64,000 bases of DNA. It comes from Skeletonema tropicum (lineage: Eukaryota; Bacillariophyta; Thalassiosirophyceae; Thalassiosirales; Thalassiosiraceae). The translations under genes and the position numbers were made by a program. The stretch's first letter is position 1, and the number at the start of each line of letters is the position of its first letter. The notes under the pieces are model-generated. The model saw only the letters and a program-made list of their open reading frames with translations. It was not told where the DNA came from and made no database searches. The DNA lies in the NCBI GenBank assembly GCA_037178625.1, contig CM074137.1:248001-312000 (forward strand). Reading direction: 5' to 3'. Shown one piece after another: positions 21,927 through 32,403 of the stretch.

Positions 21927-23144
21927 TCAAGCAGCTGATCTGACTGTGATTACCAAGTCATCCGTGTCAGAAAAACCACTAGAAGTGCAACTGGCCGGAG
22001 TCACTGCGATATTCGCAAACATACTATTCACACGCACAGCTTGGATTGTTCCTTGGGGCAAAGTATATGAAGCTGAAAAAATTCTCTCACCACTAACATA
22101 CGCACAATTTTGACGCGACCCAATCTGATTCCAGACAGGATTTGAAGCGTCACTTGCATAGTAAAAGTCAACATAGGTCTGTGACACGGCGCCGACGTAG
22201 CACCATACAGTCGCTGAAATGGTAACATCATCACCCACAGTGAAGGCATAAGGACTGCCAGAGGATTGCGTCACAACAATCCTGTCGACAGATTCATCAA
22301 CATGGTAGCTTCCGGCATTTCCATCAGTACAAGAGTTCAATGTGTTAGGATAGTTGGGTTCATTACCATTGCTCACAATTCCTCGACCATCTAAAAGGCC
22401 TCCTGAGTCACATGATGAACCAGCGTTGCATTTGGGGGCTTGAAGCACAGCGTCATAAGAAGCGGTTTGGGGCCCAGGTAAAGTCGGTAAGAGAGATAAA
22501 GTCGGTGTTGGAGACGGTGCTCCAGATGAAGATGGGTTCAAACTGGGCTGCGTCGAAGGCTGGCTCGACAAAGAAGGCCCGCTACTTGACTGAGCAGAAG
22601 GTGCACTGGAAACCGATGGACTCGAGGAAGGCACTTTGGATGATTTCGACTTTGGCTCCTTGGAAGATTTCGGCGCTTTGGAAGACTTGCCCATGATAGC
22701 AGTGGCTTGGTTCTTCTTGATCTTCTGACTCTCCCTCTCCCATACGCCAATTCCAGTTCCACAGGCAACTAACGCCAACACTACAAAAGCTTGAAAATAC
22801 GTTGACTTTGCATTCCAATACCCATGGCCATGGCGTAGATTTACTGCTGCTGCACTCGCATTGTCTAAACCGTCATCACTCTGAGTCTGAGTACCCAACT
22901 CAGGATCTACATTGCGAACAACCTCGACTCCTTCATGTTCACCCTCATTGTTGCTGGCGGGAGGGGGAGTAAATCCAGATCCGGAGCCGGAGGTTGTGGC
23001 TGCGGAGTTAGTTGAAGTTTGAGTTCGATTAGTGGCAGCGGCGGTGGCGACGATCTCAACTTCAGCCCCAGATACGACGGAGCTGTCGTCCATGCCCATG
23101 CCGCCGATATTGCCGGCGTCGGCGTTGACGTTGAATGAGCTCAT
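21927..23144 (-). CDS. Membrane-anchored surface protein with Lys/Ser-Pro stalk (full-length copy)
   Basis: 405 residues from the ATG at 23144. An Ala/Thr/Ser-rich N-terminal region of about 110 residues precedes one membrane segment (YFQAFVVLALVACGTGIGVW). A SSKAPKSSKEPKSKSSK tract and a Ser/Pro stalk follow, similar to silaffin-like or wall-associated diatom proteins. The C-terminal domain of about 150 residues contains CNAGSSCDSGGLLDGRG, PNTLNSCTDGN, YYASDASNPVWNQIGSRQNC and DTDDLVITV, a beta-rich secreted domain I recall from diatom and some bacterial exoproteins. Role in wall or surface is inferred. A copy truncated inside this domain lies at 58311-59093. Confidence 0.75.
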   Translation of the reverse strand: MSSFNVNADAGNIGGMGMDDSSVVSGAEVEIVATAAATNRTQTSTNSAATTSGSGSGFTPPPASNNEGEHEGVEVVRNVDPELGTQTQSDDGLDNASAAAVNLRHGHGYWNAKSTYFQAFVVLALVACGTGIGVWERESQKIKKNQATAIMGKSSKAPKSSKEPKSKSSKVPSSSPSVSSAPSAQSSSGPSLSSQPSTQPSLNPSSSGAPSPTPTLSLLPTLPGPQTASYDAVLQAPKCNAGSSCDSGGLLDGRGIVSNGNEPNYPNTLNSCTDGNAGSYHVDESVDRIVVTQSSGSPYAFTVGDDVTISATVWCYVGAVSQTYVDFYYASDASNPVWNQIGSRQNCAYVSGERIFSASYTLPQGTIQAVRVNSMFANIAVTPASCTSSGFSDTDDLVITVRSAA

Positions 23145-24173
23145 GATTGAAAACGAGTTGGAGTGCAGACAGAAGTAGAAGATGCGCAAGGGCAAGGAAG
23201 GGCGGGTAAATGTAAATCGAGTTGACGTTTACCAAAAAACGGATTTATGAGATGAACTGCTGCAGCACGCAAAGATAATATAAGTACTTGAGTAGAAAGA
23301 TGACCGTTGCCGTTGAGTAAACCTCCCAACAATGACAAAAAACAAGAGAGGGGGCCGTCAAAAGCTGTCAAAAAGAAGATATGCCGTCGATTCAAACACC
23401 TTTAACAAGATCAAAATTCATGTGCTTTCCGATTATTAAGGCGCCGCGGTCGCTTGATCGAGTCAGAAGTTGTACACTTCTACCTCCTTCATGAAGCGAA
23501 GGGGCTACTGTAAGTACTTAGCTTAGGGGCAGTCTTTGCGCTCTACACACGAGACGAATTTATGCCTTTTTGCACATCACTGTACGAATTGTCATTTTGT
23601 TGCACATTTCCCCGATGAACGTCTCAGACGGATTCGTGTGGCCACACGAGATCTCGTGTGAGATGTGGCCAGCTCACACGAGATTTTGTACAATTTTGTA
23701 CGGCCACACGAATCTATCAAACACCCCCTATGCCCTCCCATCATGGCACTTCTAAACCCCTAGCTGACCATCCACCACAACATCCGGCCACAATGCGTTT
23801 GCCTATGTTATGAGCTTCCGTTAGAGCTGCCGGTCGGCGTTGTAGGTGGGGTATTATTCAAAATATAGCGTTTTGTGTCGAAAATGAGGACATCGATCGA
23901 AGCATTTATTATTTATGCACATGAAATGTAAGGCGGATAACGCAACAAATCAATGCAAGCCGTGGCGTAAATCGTCTTATGATATGTAAGGAAGGTATCT
24001 GCAACATTGTAGAATTATTGGGCGGTCGTAGGTCTCATTTGATACGTTATATTAGACCGACTCGCCTGTGCTCGGACGATGCTGCCGACGATGTCATCGT
24101 TATATTTAATGGTGTGTTTTCACCACCCGCTCACTCGCTGTCACACCTTTGCGCTTGTTCTCCTTCCGATGTC
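23145..24173. other. Intergenic region with palindrome
   Basis: Upstream region of the surface protein and the nested palindrome at 23631-23714. No gene recognised. The same sequence lies at 59094-60122. Confidence 0.5.
23631..23714. repeat. Nested palindrome
   Basis: Outer arms GATTCGTGTGGCC (23631-23643) and GGCCACACGAATC (23702-23714) are perfect inverted repeats. Directly inside the left arm is the perfect 16-bp palindrome ACACGAGATCTCGTGT (23644-23659), and the motif CACACGAGA recurs within. The structure could form a cruciform or be the relic of a small inverted-repeat element. Confidence 0.85.
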
Positions 24174-24470
24174 GATCCTTTGTCGCTCCTGTCACCTCGT
24201 CGCCTGAGTTCAACCGTGGAGGTTGCAAACCCTCACTCGCTTTCACACTCGGGGGTGGACTTGCGGTGTCTTGATCCTTTGTCGCGCCTGTCACCTCGTC
24301 GCCTGAGTTCAACCGTGGAGGTTGCAAACCCTCACTCGCTTTCACACTCGGGGGTGGACTTGCGGTGTCTTGATCCTTTGTCGCGCCTGTCACCTCGTCG
24401 CCTGAGTTCAACCGTGGAGGTTGCAAACCCTCACTCGCTTTCACACTCGGGGGTGGACTTGCGGTGTCTT
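24174..24470. repeat. 99-bp minisatellite, three units
   Basis: Three tandem units of 99 bp (starting 24174, 24273, 24372), near identical. Because 99 is a multiple of three, both strands stay open: a Ser/Arg/Leu-rich 33-residue repeat on plus and a charged KASEGLQPPRLNSGDEV-type repeat on minus (frame 24106-24444). Neither has other support as a protein. Also present at 60123-60419. Confidence 0.9.
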
Positions 24471-24491
24471 GATCACACTCACTCGCTCAAT

Positions 24492-24760
24492 CCTCCCAAA
24501 TCTGTGTGGGGCTTTAGGTGATGTTTTTGGTCAAACGATGTCGATTGCGTTCTACCCTCGGAAGGGGTTGATTTGTTATGGGTCCGAGCAAGCTGCTGTC
24601 AAGGTGAGTGTAGTGTAACGTCGTATCCTATCTATGTCGCATGTCCTCAGACTTATTCTTCCTAACGTTGGTATATTACCTCCCTTTGCCTTTGTTATAG
24701 GCGGGGCTTAACTATGAAAATCCTGGAGGCTCTATTTATGAGACATGTAGGCGTAGGTGA
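24492..24760 (+). pseudogene. Two-exon gene fragment (amidotransferase-like?)
   Basis: The frame ILPNLCGALGDVFGQTMSIA continues to PRKGLICYGSEQAAVK, ends at a GTGAGT donor (24604), and after a 97-bp intron resumes at 24701 with AGLNYENPGGSIYE before a stop. The splice phases agree. CYGSEQAAVKAG reminds me of glutamine-amidotransferase-type proteins, but I am not certain. A second fragment starting with the same ILPNLCGALGDV lies at 24822-24927. Both lack starts and domains, so this looks like a shredded gene. Confidence 0.45.
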
Positions 24761-25123
24761 CTAACGTTGATGTGATAGGAGGGATTCAGCCTTTGATGGT
24801 ATGATCGGCATGATTCTACAATCCTCCCAAATCTGTGTGGGGCTTTAGGTGATGTCTTGGTCTTTGCCTTATCAAAGGACACCGTGAACCGTGACCACCC
24901 AAATTCGACTTCTCTCAAGCTCAAGTGAAATGTTGTGATGCGATGATCTAGCTAAAGTCACAGCACTGCCTCTGGCTATTGGCCGAGGCTGCGGCATCAA
25001 CAAATGGCGAAGACTAATGTTGATTGTTATATTATTTCTCAACCATGTTGTGTTATTGGGGATCATTGGTCAGATATTTAATGCTCTGTGTCTGTCCACA
25101 TCATTAAATCATCGCACAAGCTC

Positions 25124-25247
25124 AGCCAATCTTGGACATATTGATTCAATGAGTGCTCTAAGCGCTTTATTTGAGATGGGAATGGTGAGCAAGGATGACT
25201 TTACCACAGCTCTTCGTGCAGCATATCAGGCAGCTGCAGCGCAATGA
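25124..25247 (+). pseudogene. C-terminal remnant of a MYND/Sel1 family gene
   Basis: The end of this frame, ANLGHIDSMSALSALFEMG followed by MVSKDDFTTALRAAYQAA, matches the family ending seen in the 29053 gene (ISKDDLAAAIRAHQ). No Sel1 repeats, RING or MYND precede it, so only the last 40 codons survive. The same remnant is at 61073-61196. Confidence 0.6.
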
Positions 25248-25391
25248 AGAGTCTTCAGAGGGAGGCGGCCGCCGCCGCGATACATTGTGCATAATGCATG
25301 AATATTGAATCTAATAAGAATAGAGTGCCCTCTGGCCCTTTAAATATAGATATGCTATTGCTAACACATTAGCCATTGAAAGGCTGCATTC

Positions 25392-26854
25392 TCAACTAAA
25401 GAGCACTCTCTCCCTAAATAATTGATGCGACTTATCAAAATATGGCTTTATCCAGGAATCGTCTTCAACAACATCAGTCCAACCACGCGATGATTCGGAT
25501 CCCTTGTCTTTAGACTTGTTGCGTTTATCTCTGGAGTAGAAATGATCAAACAGTCGCATGAATTCAGTCAAGGAGTAAACATCCGCTACGGCCGTATCTC
25601 CCTGTATCACCAGCATGTTCTCATCATTCTGCTCAATGGAGGCAACGCCAAAGTTTGCGGAGCCTGCGATAATTGTAGGATTCTCTGTCAAAGCATCAAT
25701 AACCATGAACTTGGTGTGAACAAAGTTGACAAAAGTGCCGAGCCCAGTCAAAGATTCCAAGTGTTCAGATGAAGATGAGAAGAGGAAGGTCCATCCTCCT
25801 TCTCCTCCTTCCTCTCAGAAAGGACCGCGCCGTAAGCAATGCGGTTCGAGTTCAGCTTCTTGAAGTCAAAGTAATCGCAGTAGTCATTTCCTCTTCCCTT
25901 CTTCTCAGCACTTGCTCGAGATTTTTCAGAGCTGTGTTCACTTGGTTGGCTGTCAAGAAGTATGTAACGAAGGAGTAGTTTGTCATCAGTCTCAATGCGT
26001 CTCGCTAAACGAGGTGATCGACGGACTCCAACCTCACGGCTTCGCTTTCCATCTTGGTTCAATACATGAGCAAGCGGCTGTGATGCTCCGAATGCAGCAG
26101 TGAAGTGAACAGAAGTAGCTGCATCTCCCATCCGATCGGCATACCAATCAAGAAGACCTGACGTCTTTCTAGGGCTAAAGAAGACAGTGGTCGTATCATT
26201 CGGCTGGGGCCCAGCCGGATCTGGTTGAAGCTGCTCGTTGATTTCATCCATGGGCAACTCATCTATATTATTGTGAGAACTTCCTGAACGTCTTTCGCTG
26301 TGCCCAGGAGGATCTAGAGCCAGCTTATTCCAGTATGTCAAGTATTGCTGTGCAACATCTTCGTCTCTAACAATGTGACCAACATTACTTTGACCGTAGA
26401 ATGCGCTGTCTGTAAAGTTTGTACTTCCCGTCCAGACCTTCTTGGGAAGGCCATCATGAAGGAGTACAATTAACTTATTATGCATGATTGATGAAGTGTG
26501 GCGCTCGATAAAGGTATCATGGTGCCAAATACGAGCATGAACCAATGAATGAAATCCAACAGCATCAATAGCATGCTGTGTTGCGGAAGTTGTATTGTCC
26601 GGTACCCACTCCTTCACTACCTTGCCATCTTTATCTTTGACATCATCGTTGTACCGAGTCTTCGGACGGTAAGAGCCATTGACATGATGAATAATCTTCA
26701 CGTCCACTCCTCGCTCGACAGCAGCAGCAAATGCATGAACTACCTCTTTGTGGGTGAATTCATAAGCTGTCACTCGGAGCTGCCAACAATCATCGCAGGC
26801 CTCAGAAATGAATTCCAAAAGAGCTTCCTCTAACCCCCTTGATACAATAGCCAT
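25392..26854 (-). CDS. Phospholipase D-like protein, two HKD motifs, frame-broken
   Basis: From the ATG at 26854 the first frame carries HKD motif 1 (MHNKLIVLLHDG, then GSTNFTDSAF) near residue 125, then a long insertion with basic RRSPRLARR. The second HKD motif (VHTKFMVID, then GSANFG) lies in another frame ending at 25392. The shift falls in a TCT/TTC-rich tract near 25760-25785 and needs one missing or two extra bases. The PLD superfamily hydrolyses or transfers phosphodiesters through the two HKD histidines. The same lesion is in the second copy, so it predates the duplication. It may be a pseudogene, or the two halves may be read through an unseen mechanism. Confidence 0.7.
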
Positions 26855-26913
26855 GCACACGTACGCATCCTTTTTCTGTGTGTGGGGCTTTAGGTTTGAG
26901 GTGGGGCTTTAGG

Positions 26914-27690
26914 TTATTTCTGTGCTACGGTAAACTTCGTATCACTGGTATTGTAAACAAGAAAAGTATCTGTAGATGGCTGAGAAGACTCGTGAGTCGA
27001 CTGAGAGCTACTTCTTTGTGAAATAGATCTGCCACCTGTACTGTGTAATAAATATGAAATTTGGTCATCATTAAGTGACGACGCTGTTATCGGGCCATTG
27101 TTGCTCTCATAGAGTGCTTGAATGGCAGCTAGTCCTGCCGAGCCGTTTGCCTTACCCTTACAAACCGTTCTCCCGAATATTTGTGTGTAGTAGGTGCTTG
27201 GGTCAGGGCTTTTGTAGGATCCCCCGTATTGATAGTTTCGTTGTTTTGATTTCCAAATTGAGTCGGCTCGTTCTAGTATGTTTGATGGGGTTCTAGTGAA
27301 TGCTTGGTGAGCCATGTTGGAGGCGTTTGGGAATTTGGACTTGTCGATGTTGTGGAGTTGTAGTCGCCATTTGGAGGTGTGCCATATAGGAAGTAGTTTA
27401 TTGTGGGTCCGAAGAGGCCAAGTGGACTGATGGCAAAAGGGAGTAGTTGCATGTTATCTGAGTAAAGTTCTCCAATGATTTGTTCTCCGGTGAGTGTTAT
27501 TTGTGATGAGCTGTCGGTGCGTGATGCATTTGAACCTCTGCCTCTTTGAAACTTGCTACCGCGTGGTCGAAGAAAAGATCCAAATAATAACCCCAATTTT
27601 CATATTTGTGATCATTCATCGGGAAAAGCGTTACCCATGATATTGTTTTTTGGTCTACATCCCAATAAGTAGAATTATTTTTGAGATTCA
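26914..27690 (-). pseudogene. Unrecognised conserved gene, frame-broken (copy a)
   Basis: Three overlapping minus frames continue one another: 27690 to about 27575 (DQKTISWVTLFPMNDHKYE, WGYYLDLFFDH), about 27560-27410 (GEQIIGELY, PFAISPLGLFGP) and about 27410-26914 (IWHTSKWRLQLHN, AHQAFTRTPSNILERADSIW). At least two frame changes are needed. The last part is repeated at 31625-32072 and 62863. I do not recognise the protein. Its repetition next to rearrangement junctions suggests it may come from a mobile element. Confidence 0.5.
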
Positions 27691-27779
27691 TTTAGGGTTC
27701 CCACTCACATACGCACGAACTAAACCTTCTCCATGATGCCATCACCTCCAAATCTTTGTTCAGCGCTCAACCTGCAACC

Positions 27780-28740
27780 ATGATGATGATGATGAAATCG
27801 ATAAGCGCCGTGGCCATCCTTCTAGCCGCATCATCATGTGATGGCTTCTTTACTACTACATCCTCCTCCTGCTGCTGTAACACCAGAAGCCCATCATCAT
27901 CATTACTGCTTGCAACACCAATTCAAGGACCCATCAATGAAGATATCTTCTCCACAACTCCCCCTTTACGTATCGAAGGGAGCAGTTTGAAGACATGGTC
28001 GGGATTTCAATCGAATAGGGTTCAGGTGTCGATCAAGTCGATGGGGCGGCCTGTGGAAGCTAGTGTGGAATTATGGCAGACTCCCTCTGTAAGCAATGAT
28101 GTGTCGAAACAATTATGTGACGCGCTCTTATTTCATTCCATCGTACTTCGTCGGCAATACTAATTATATCTTTTATATTCATACTGCAACATCCACCAAC
28201 TCTCTCCAGTACATCCCAACCAAATTCACAGTCGAATGCGAAGATGGCTCCGAAAACATTGTCCACTCCCTCATCGAACTCCCACCCGGCTACCCCGTCA
28301 CAGTCGCCGTCTACAACACCGAGGGGCAAGAGTTCCCCATGGAAGTTAGCGTATCCGATTCCAATTCTGGATCAGCCCTCGAATCATTTGCTGGATGGAC
28401 ACCTATATTAGTACAGGGTGATGGAACAGTCAAAGCATTCAATTTGGCAGATGATGTCGACAGCGTGGAGATATTACTTACCACCCAAACACGGAATATG
28501 AAAGCTTACATTGAAATACTCAAGGGTCCAAATGACGACAATGAAATTATCGAAGTGGATACAGATAATGCGTATTTGCATCCGTTTTATACTGTGATTC
28601 AGGCTGCGGAGGGGTGTAACACTTTGAGGATTAAGAATGAGAATGGGGTGGAGTTTCCGTTTGAGGCGTATGTGAGGCCTTGTGAGGGGGTGTTGGAGGA
28701 GGAGAGGCAACAGTTCAATTATGGTGGGCCTTACTTTTAA
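27780..28740 (+). CDS. Secreted or plastid-targeted beta-rich protein
   Basis: Exons 27780-28088 and 28210-28740 are joined over a 121-bp GT-AG intron (phase 0), giving 279 residues. The ATG run (ATGATGATGATGATG) opens a hydrophobic presequence ending near SSCDGFF, like a diatom plastid-type cleavage site with Phe. The mature part has GSSLKTWSGFQSNRVQVSIK, GRPVEASVELWQTP, AYIEILKGPNDDNEIIEVD and NTLRIKNENGVEFPFEAYV, a pattern I associate with a stramenopile family of unknown function. A second copy begins at 63723. Confidence 0.75.
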
Positions 28741-29052
28741 GCAGCAATTAGAGATATATCATGTGGATGGAACAGACAGATACGTGTGTCGGTGGTTGAA
28801 TGTGAAAAAAAGTAACAACAACAATCTAAACTGAGTAAATCCCTGAAGCGAATCAGCGTCGACGGTCGGTGGTGGTGGAGATTCTGAGTTTATTGATCGG
28901 CCTCGTGTAATATGAGCAACGAGGAAGAAGCGGGATGCAAATAAACATGTTCCACTCCAACATGGTTATTAAATAATATCATTACTATGAATTTATTCTT
29001 CCCTACCTCTTTCTCTCTAGAGATCTGTAGAAAGAGTTATCACCACTGGCGG
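28741..29052. other. Intergenic region
   Basis: Convergent 3' region between the 27780 and 29053 genes. Nothing recognised. Confidence 0.4.
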
Positions 29053-29960
29053 TCAGGCTTTCTGTCGAAGCGCTTCCGCTTCATCCCTCTGAGGACTTTT
29101 CATATCATCATTTGTAACCTGGTGTGCACGAATAGCTGCGGCAAGGTCATCTTTGCTGATGAAACCGTCTTGATATGCTAGTTTCAGATTTTCCAATGCA
29201 TCATCCTCTCCAAGGCTGGCAGCAATGATCCAATGTTTCACTGCCCTCTCGTACCGGCCATTTGCCATCATCTCTTCACATTCAAGATTGTATCTCGCGA
29301 TAGGGTGTCCACGAATAGCAGCCTCTTCTGAGTGATGCAAAGACTTCTTCCTGTCCATGTCAAGACCTTGCCCCATATACACATTTGATAATTCATAATG
29401 TGCTGCCGCATTACCCAAGCCAGCTGCTTTTGAGTAATAATAAAATGCAGTTAAATAGTCTCCCTCACGAAAGCGCCGCATTCCCAGGCGGTAAAGTGCG
29501 GCTGGATCATTTGCCTCCGCTCTCTTGACGAGATAATTTTTGTAGAATTCTTGTTTCGATTTTGGCAACGGAGAGATCGACAGAATAAACACTTTCGCTT
29601 CATCGACTTCTCCCTCTCTCGCTTCTGGTTAGCATGAGCGCAACCATTGCAAATCACTTTACAGCAACATCCCATCACTGTGGAGTACTGAGGATCGATG
29701 GGCAACGGCAGACAACAGATCGGGCAGTCGCCAAGATCGCTGCTCTCAGGCTGCTTGAACAGAATTTCGTCACGTAACTCTGCCGCCTTTTGTTTGCACT
29801 CCTGTTTGTGCTGCTGCCAATGCTCCCTCTGACATTTGACGCCACAATATTTCACCAGTTTGCATGCGGAGCAGTCCTTCAATTTGATTTCAGTTGAGCC
29901 GCAGGACGCACAACAAGCCTTAGCCATGTTTTCCTCTCCTGCTCCTGCTTCGGCGCTCAT
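29053..29960 (-). pseudogene. MYND/RING-like/Sel1 protein gene with 2-bp frameshift (member 2)
   Basis: This is the most complete family member. From the ATG at 29960 (MSAEAGAGEE) it has a full MYND finger (CCASCGSTEIKLKDCSACK, YCGVKCQREHW..HKQEC), a RING-like finger (CPICCLPLP, GCCCKVICNGC, CLFCRS), and Sel1 repeats (AAGLGNAAAHYELSNVYMG, AAIRGHPIARYNLE, AASLGEDDALENLKLAY). The frame shifts at 29571-29576, where GAGAGA stands in place of GAGA in the paralogue at about 31083, so one GA repeat was gained inside the last RING knuckle. Otherwise the frame would be open to 29053. MYND and Sel1 are protein-interaction modules, and RING suggests ubiquitin ligation. Confidence 0.8.
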
Positions 29961-30017
29961 ACCGCTCCGTTCTTGAGTAGGATGTAATTCTTCAAAATTA
30001 TTAGATGTTTCCTTCAA

Positions 30018-30649
30018 GAGAGGTCCTCTACGATGATACTATTATTGCCGTTGTCGTCTGGCACAATAACATTGACATCGCATATCGCATCAAGATCCAA
30101 GATAGAGCCAATAATTTCTGTGCTCTTCTGTATCATTCATTTCGGGGGGTTGGAGCAGGTTGGAGCTCTCCTAATTTCGGGGGCATTTTTTAGCTTTCTA
30201 CTGATTGATAGGATTATTTCTGCGGGGTAGCCCCCGGCGTTCAGGTTCCCCCGAGAAAAAACACACGATGTCATTTGTCACCTCCCTCTTTCTCTCTCTC
30301 TACCATTCATCGTCTAATCTGATTATTAGATATTCATTTACTCTATACGACACTGATCAGGACCGGCTTCGGTACAACGTCCGGACTTTTGGATTTTTAA
30401 CAAGCTATTGTAGAAGAAGAATTATTGGCAACGAAGATCAATGACACGATAGAGAAACAGATTTTGTAGGGATTTGTCGTACCAATTATAGCATAGTTGC
30501 AAAGAAACGGCTTACTCTATTAAATACTATTTTAATCGAATGTACATATTCAAATCTAAATAGACCAATGAGCAATAAAAGTAATTTGTCTCTTCCGCTT
30601 CAACGTCTCATTATCCCTACCTTCTCACTCTGCGGACTCTTTATCGCAT
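30018..30649. other. Intergenic region
   Basis: Spacer between two family members. Nothing recognised on either strand. Confidence 0.4.
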
Positions 30650-31489
30650 CTACGGCAGTCTGATGTGATGTGCACGAAGCGCCGCGGCAAAGTCCTCCTT
30701 GCTAAGTAGTCCTTCTCTATGCGAATCCTTGAGAGCTTTCAATGAATTATCATGTCCCGAAATTGTGGCAATAATCCAATGCTTCACTGCTCTATCCAAC
30801 TTTCCATGTCTACCATCTATGCAACCAAGATTATACCTCGCACTAGGATGTCCACCAATTGCAGCTTGTTCGAGGTGATAAACTCCCTTTTTCTCATTCT
30901 TTGCAACACCTTCGCCATCCAAATACTTACCTGACAAATTAAAATGTGCAGTCACATGACTTAAATCAGCAGCCTTCGTGTAGTACTCAAACGCAGCCTC
31001 ATAGTCTCCATCGTCATGTAAACCGTGCCCCTCATAATAGAGTTCGGCTCGGCTGGATCATTGGCATGATTTCTTTTGGATTCCTCTTCCGATCTTGGCA
31101 ACGGAGATCGACAGAATGGGCATTTTGGTTGCAGCGATCCTTTCATCTCTCCAATCGCATTGGCATTGGCATTGGTACAAAAACATCCATAACAAACAGT
31201 TTTGCTGCAGCATTCCATGAATGTACTTTTTAGTGGATCAAGCGACAAAGGCAAGCAACAAATTGGGCAATCACCAAGATGGGTGCTTTTAGGCTGCTTG
31301 AATAAAAGCTCATCACGTAATTCGGCCGCACGCTGTTTGCATGCTCGTTTATGCTGCGGTCTATGATCCCGCTGGCATTTGACGCCGCAATATTTCACCA
31401 GTTTACATGCAGAGCAATCCTTCAATTTGATTTCATCAACTGGCGATGCCGCAAGAAGCACAAATGTCGGCCTCTGCTTCTGCACTCAT
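30650..31489 (-). pseudogene. MYND/RING-like/Sel1 gene with two frameshifts (member 3)
   Basis: The ATG at 31489 reads MSAEAEADICASCGIAS, then a stop. Changing frame restores EIKLKDCSACKLVKYCGVKC (MYND), CPICCLPLS, ECCSKTVCYGC and CPFCRSPLPRS (RING-like). Near 31044-31053 the plus strand has tcggc twice in tandem. This 5-bp duplication shifts the frame right after NDPA. Skipping it restores ELYYEGHGLHDDGDYEAAFE and the Sel1 part AAIGGHPSARYNLG to the end at 30650. Two independent lesions make this a pseudogene. Confidence 0.8.
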
Positions 31490-31624
31490 TGTGTAATACT
31501 GTCACCGACCCACTCTATGCTTCGTTCTTTGAACTGTGTGTGCATGAATGCTTTGATTGATGTTTCACGTATCACGTACAAGATACTTGCTTACACGAAG
31601 TGCTTGATGGAGAACGTGTGATGT

Positions 31625-32072
31625 GTGGGGCTTTAGGTTATTTCTGTGCTACGGTAAACTTCGTATCACTGGTATTGCAAACAAGAAAAGAATCGTGGAT
31701 ACGCCTTCGCTTTTGGAGGGGCTGAGACGACTGTTGAGTCATGGGAACCGTTGAGTCGACTGAGAGCTACTTCTTTGTGAAGTAGATCTGCCACCTGTAC
31801 TGTGTAATAAATATGAAATTTGGTCATCATTAAGTGACGACGCTGTTATCGGGCCATTGTTGCTCTCATAAAGTGCTTGAATGGCAGCTAGTCCTGCTGA
31901 GCCGTTTGCCTTACAAACCGTTCTCCCGAATATTTGTGTGTAGTAGGTGCTTGGATCTGGGCTTTTGTAGGATCCCCCATAATGGTAGTTTCGTTGTTTC
32001 GATTTCCAAATTGAAACAGCTCGTTCTAAGATGTTTGATGGGGTTTTAGTGAATGCTTGGTGAGCCATGTTG
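31625..32072 (-). repeat. Partial copy of the unrecognised 26914 gene
   Basis: Diverged copy of 26901-27337. It starts at the same GTGGGGCTTTAGGTTATTTC junction and ends at gcgtttgg. It still encodes AHQAFTKTPSNILERAVSIW and IFGRTVCKANGSAGLAAIQ, with a changed C-terminal end. It sits between two MYND-family fragments and appears to have been inserted there. 32073-32403 beyond it is unrecognised sequence. Confidence 0.75.
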
Positions 32073-32403
32073 GATGCGTTTGGCTCGCTCAGGCTCAGGA
32101 GAGAGGAGAGTATGCAATGCTTACGAATTCTGACACCGCTCGCTAGCGCTAGTCGGAGTCGACGAGAAACAAGAAAGGTGTATCTATCGGGAGGCGACAC
32201 CGAGGGTGCAAACTTATTTACTCATCTCATCTTTTTCACTACGTATCTCAAAACATCTATTCTGGGACCCTCTCAATCCACTTACTTTTCTTTCGGTGAG
32301 TGCACTTATTGAGATATCCATCTCGCAGCCCATAACATCCCCAGCGACATATCTGACTCCTTGTATCCCCAAAGCGGCGCGACATGGACTTGTTCCCCTA
32401 ATC

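Larger units (their letters stand above)
22378..28057. repeat. Segmental duplication, copy 1 (about 5.7 kb or more)
   Basis: Matches 58327-64000 at a constant offset of 35,949 bp (35,943 after a 6-bp indel near 27170). Differences seen include one Thr/Lys substitution in the surface protein and the 6-bp indel (KGKANG versus KANG). The left edge is inside the surface-protein gene. The right edge lies beyond 28057, outside the reach of the second copy. Confidence 0.95.

Noticed and set aside
24106..24444. Minus-strand repeat protein in the minisatellite
   Set aside because: The frame is a by-product of a 99-bp unit. The plus strand is equally open and there are no flanking domains.
24501..26913. 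Telomere-like repeats (TTTAGG)
   Set aside because: GGGGCTTTAGG occurs singly or in a pair, not as a tandem array. Part of it is coding (CGALGD) in one fragment.
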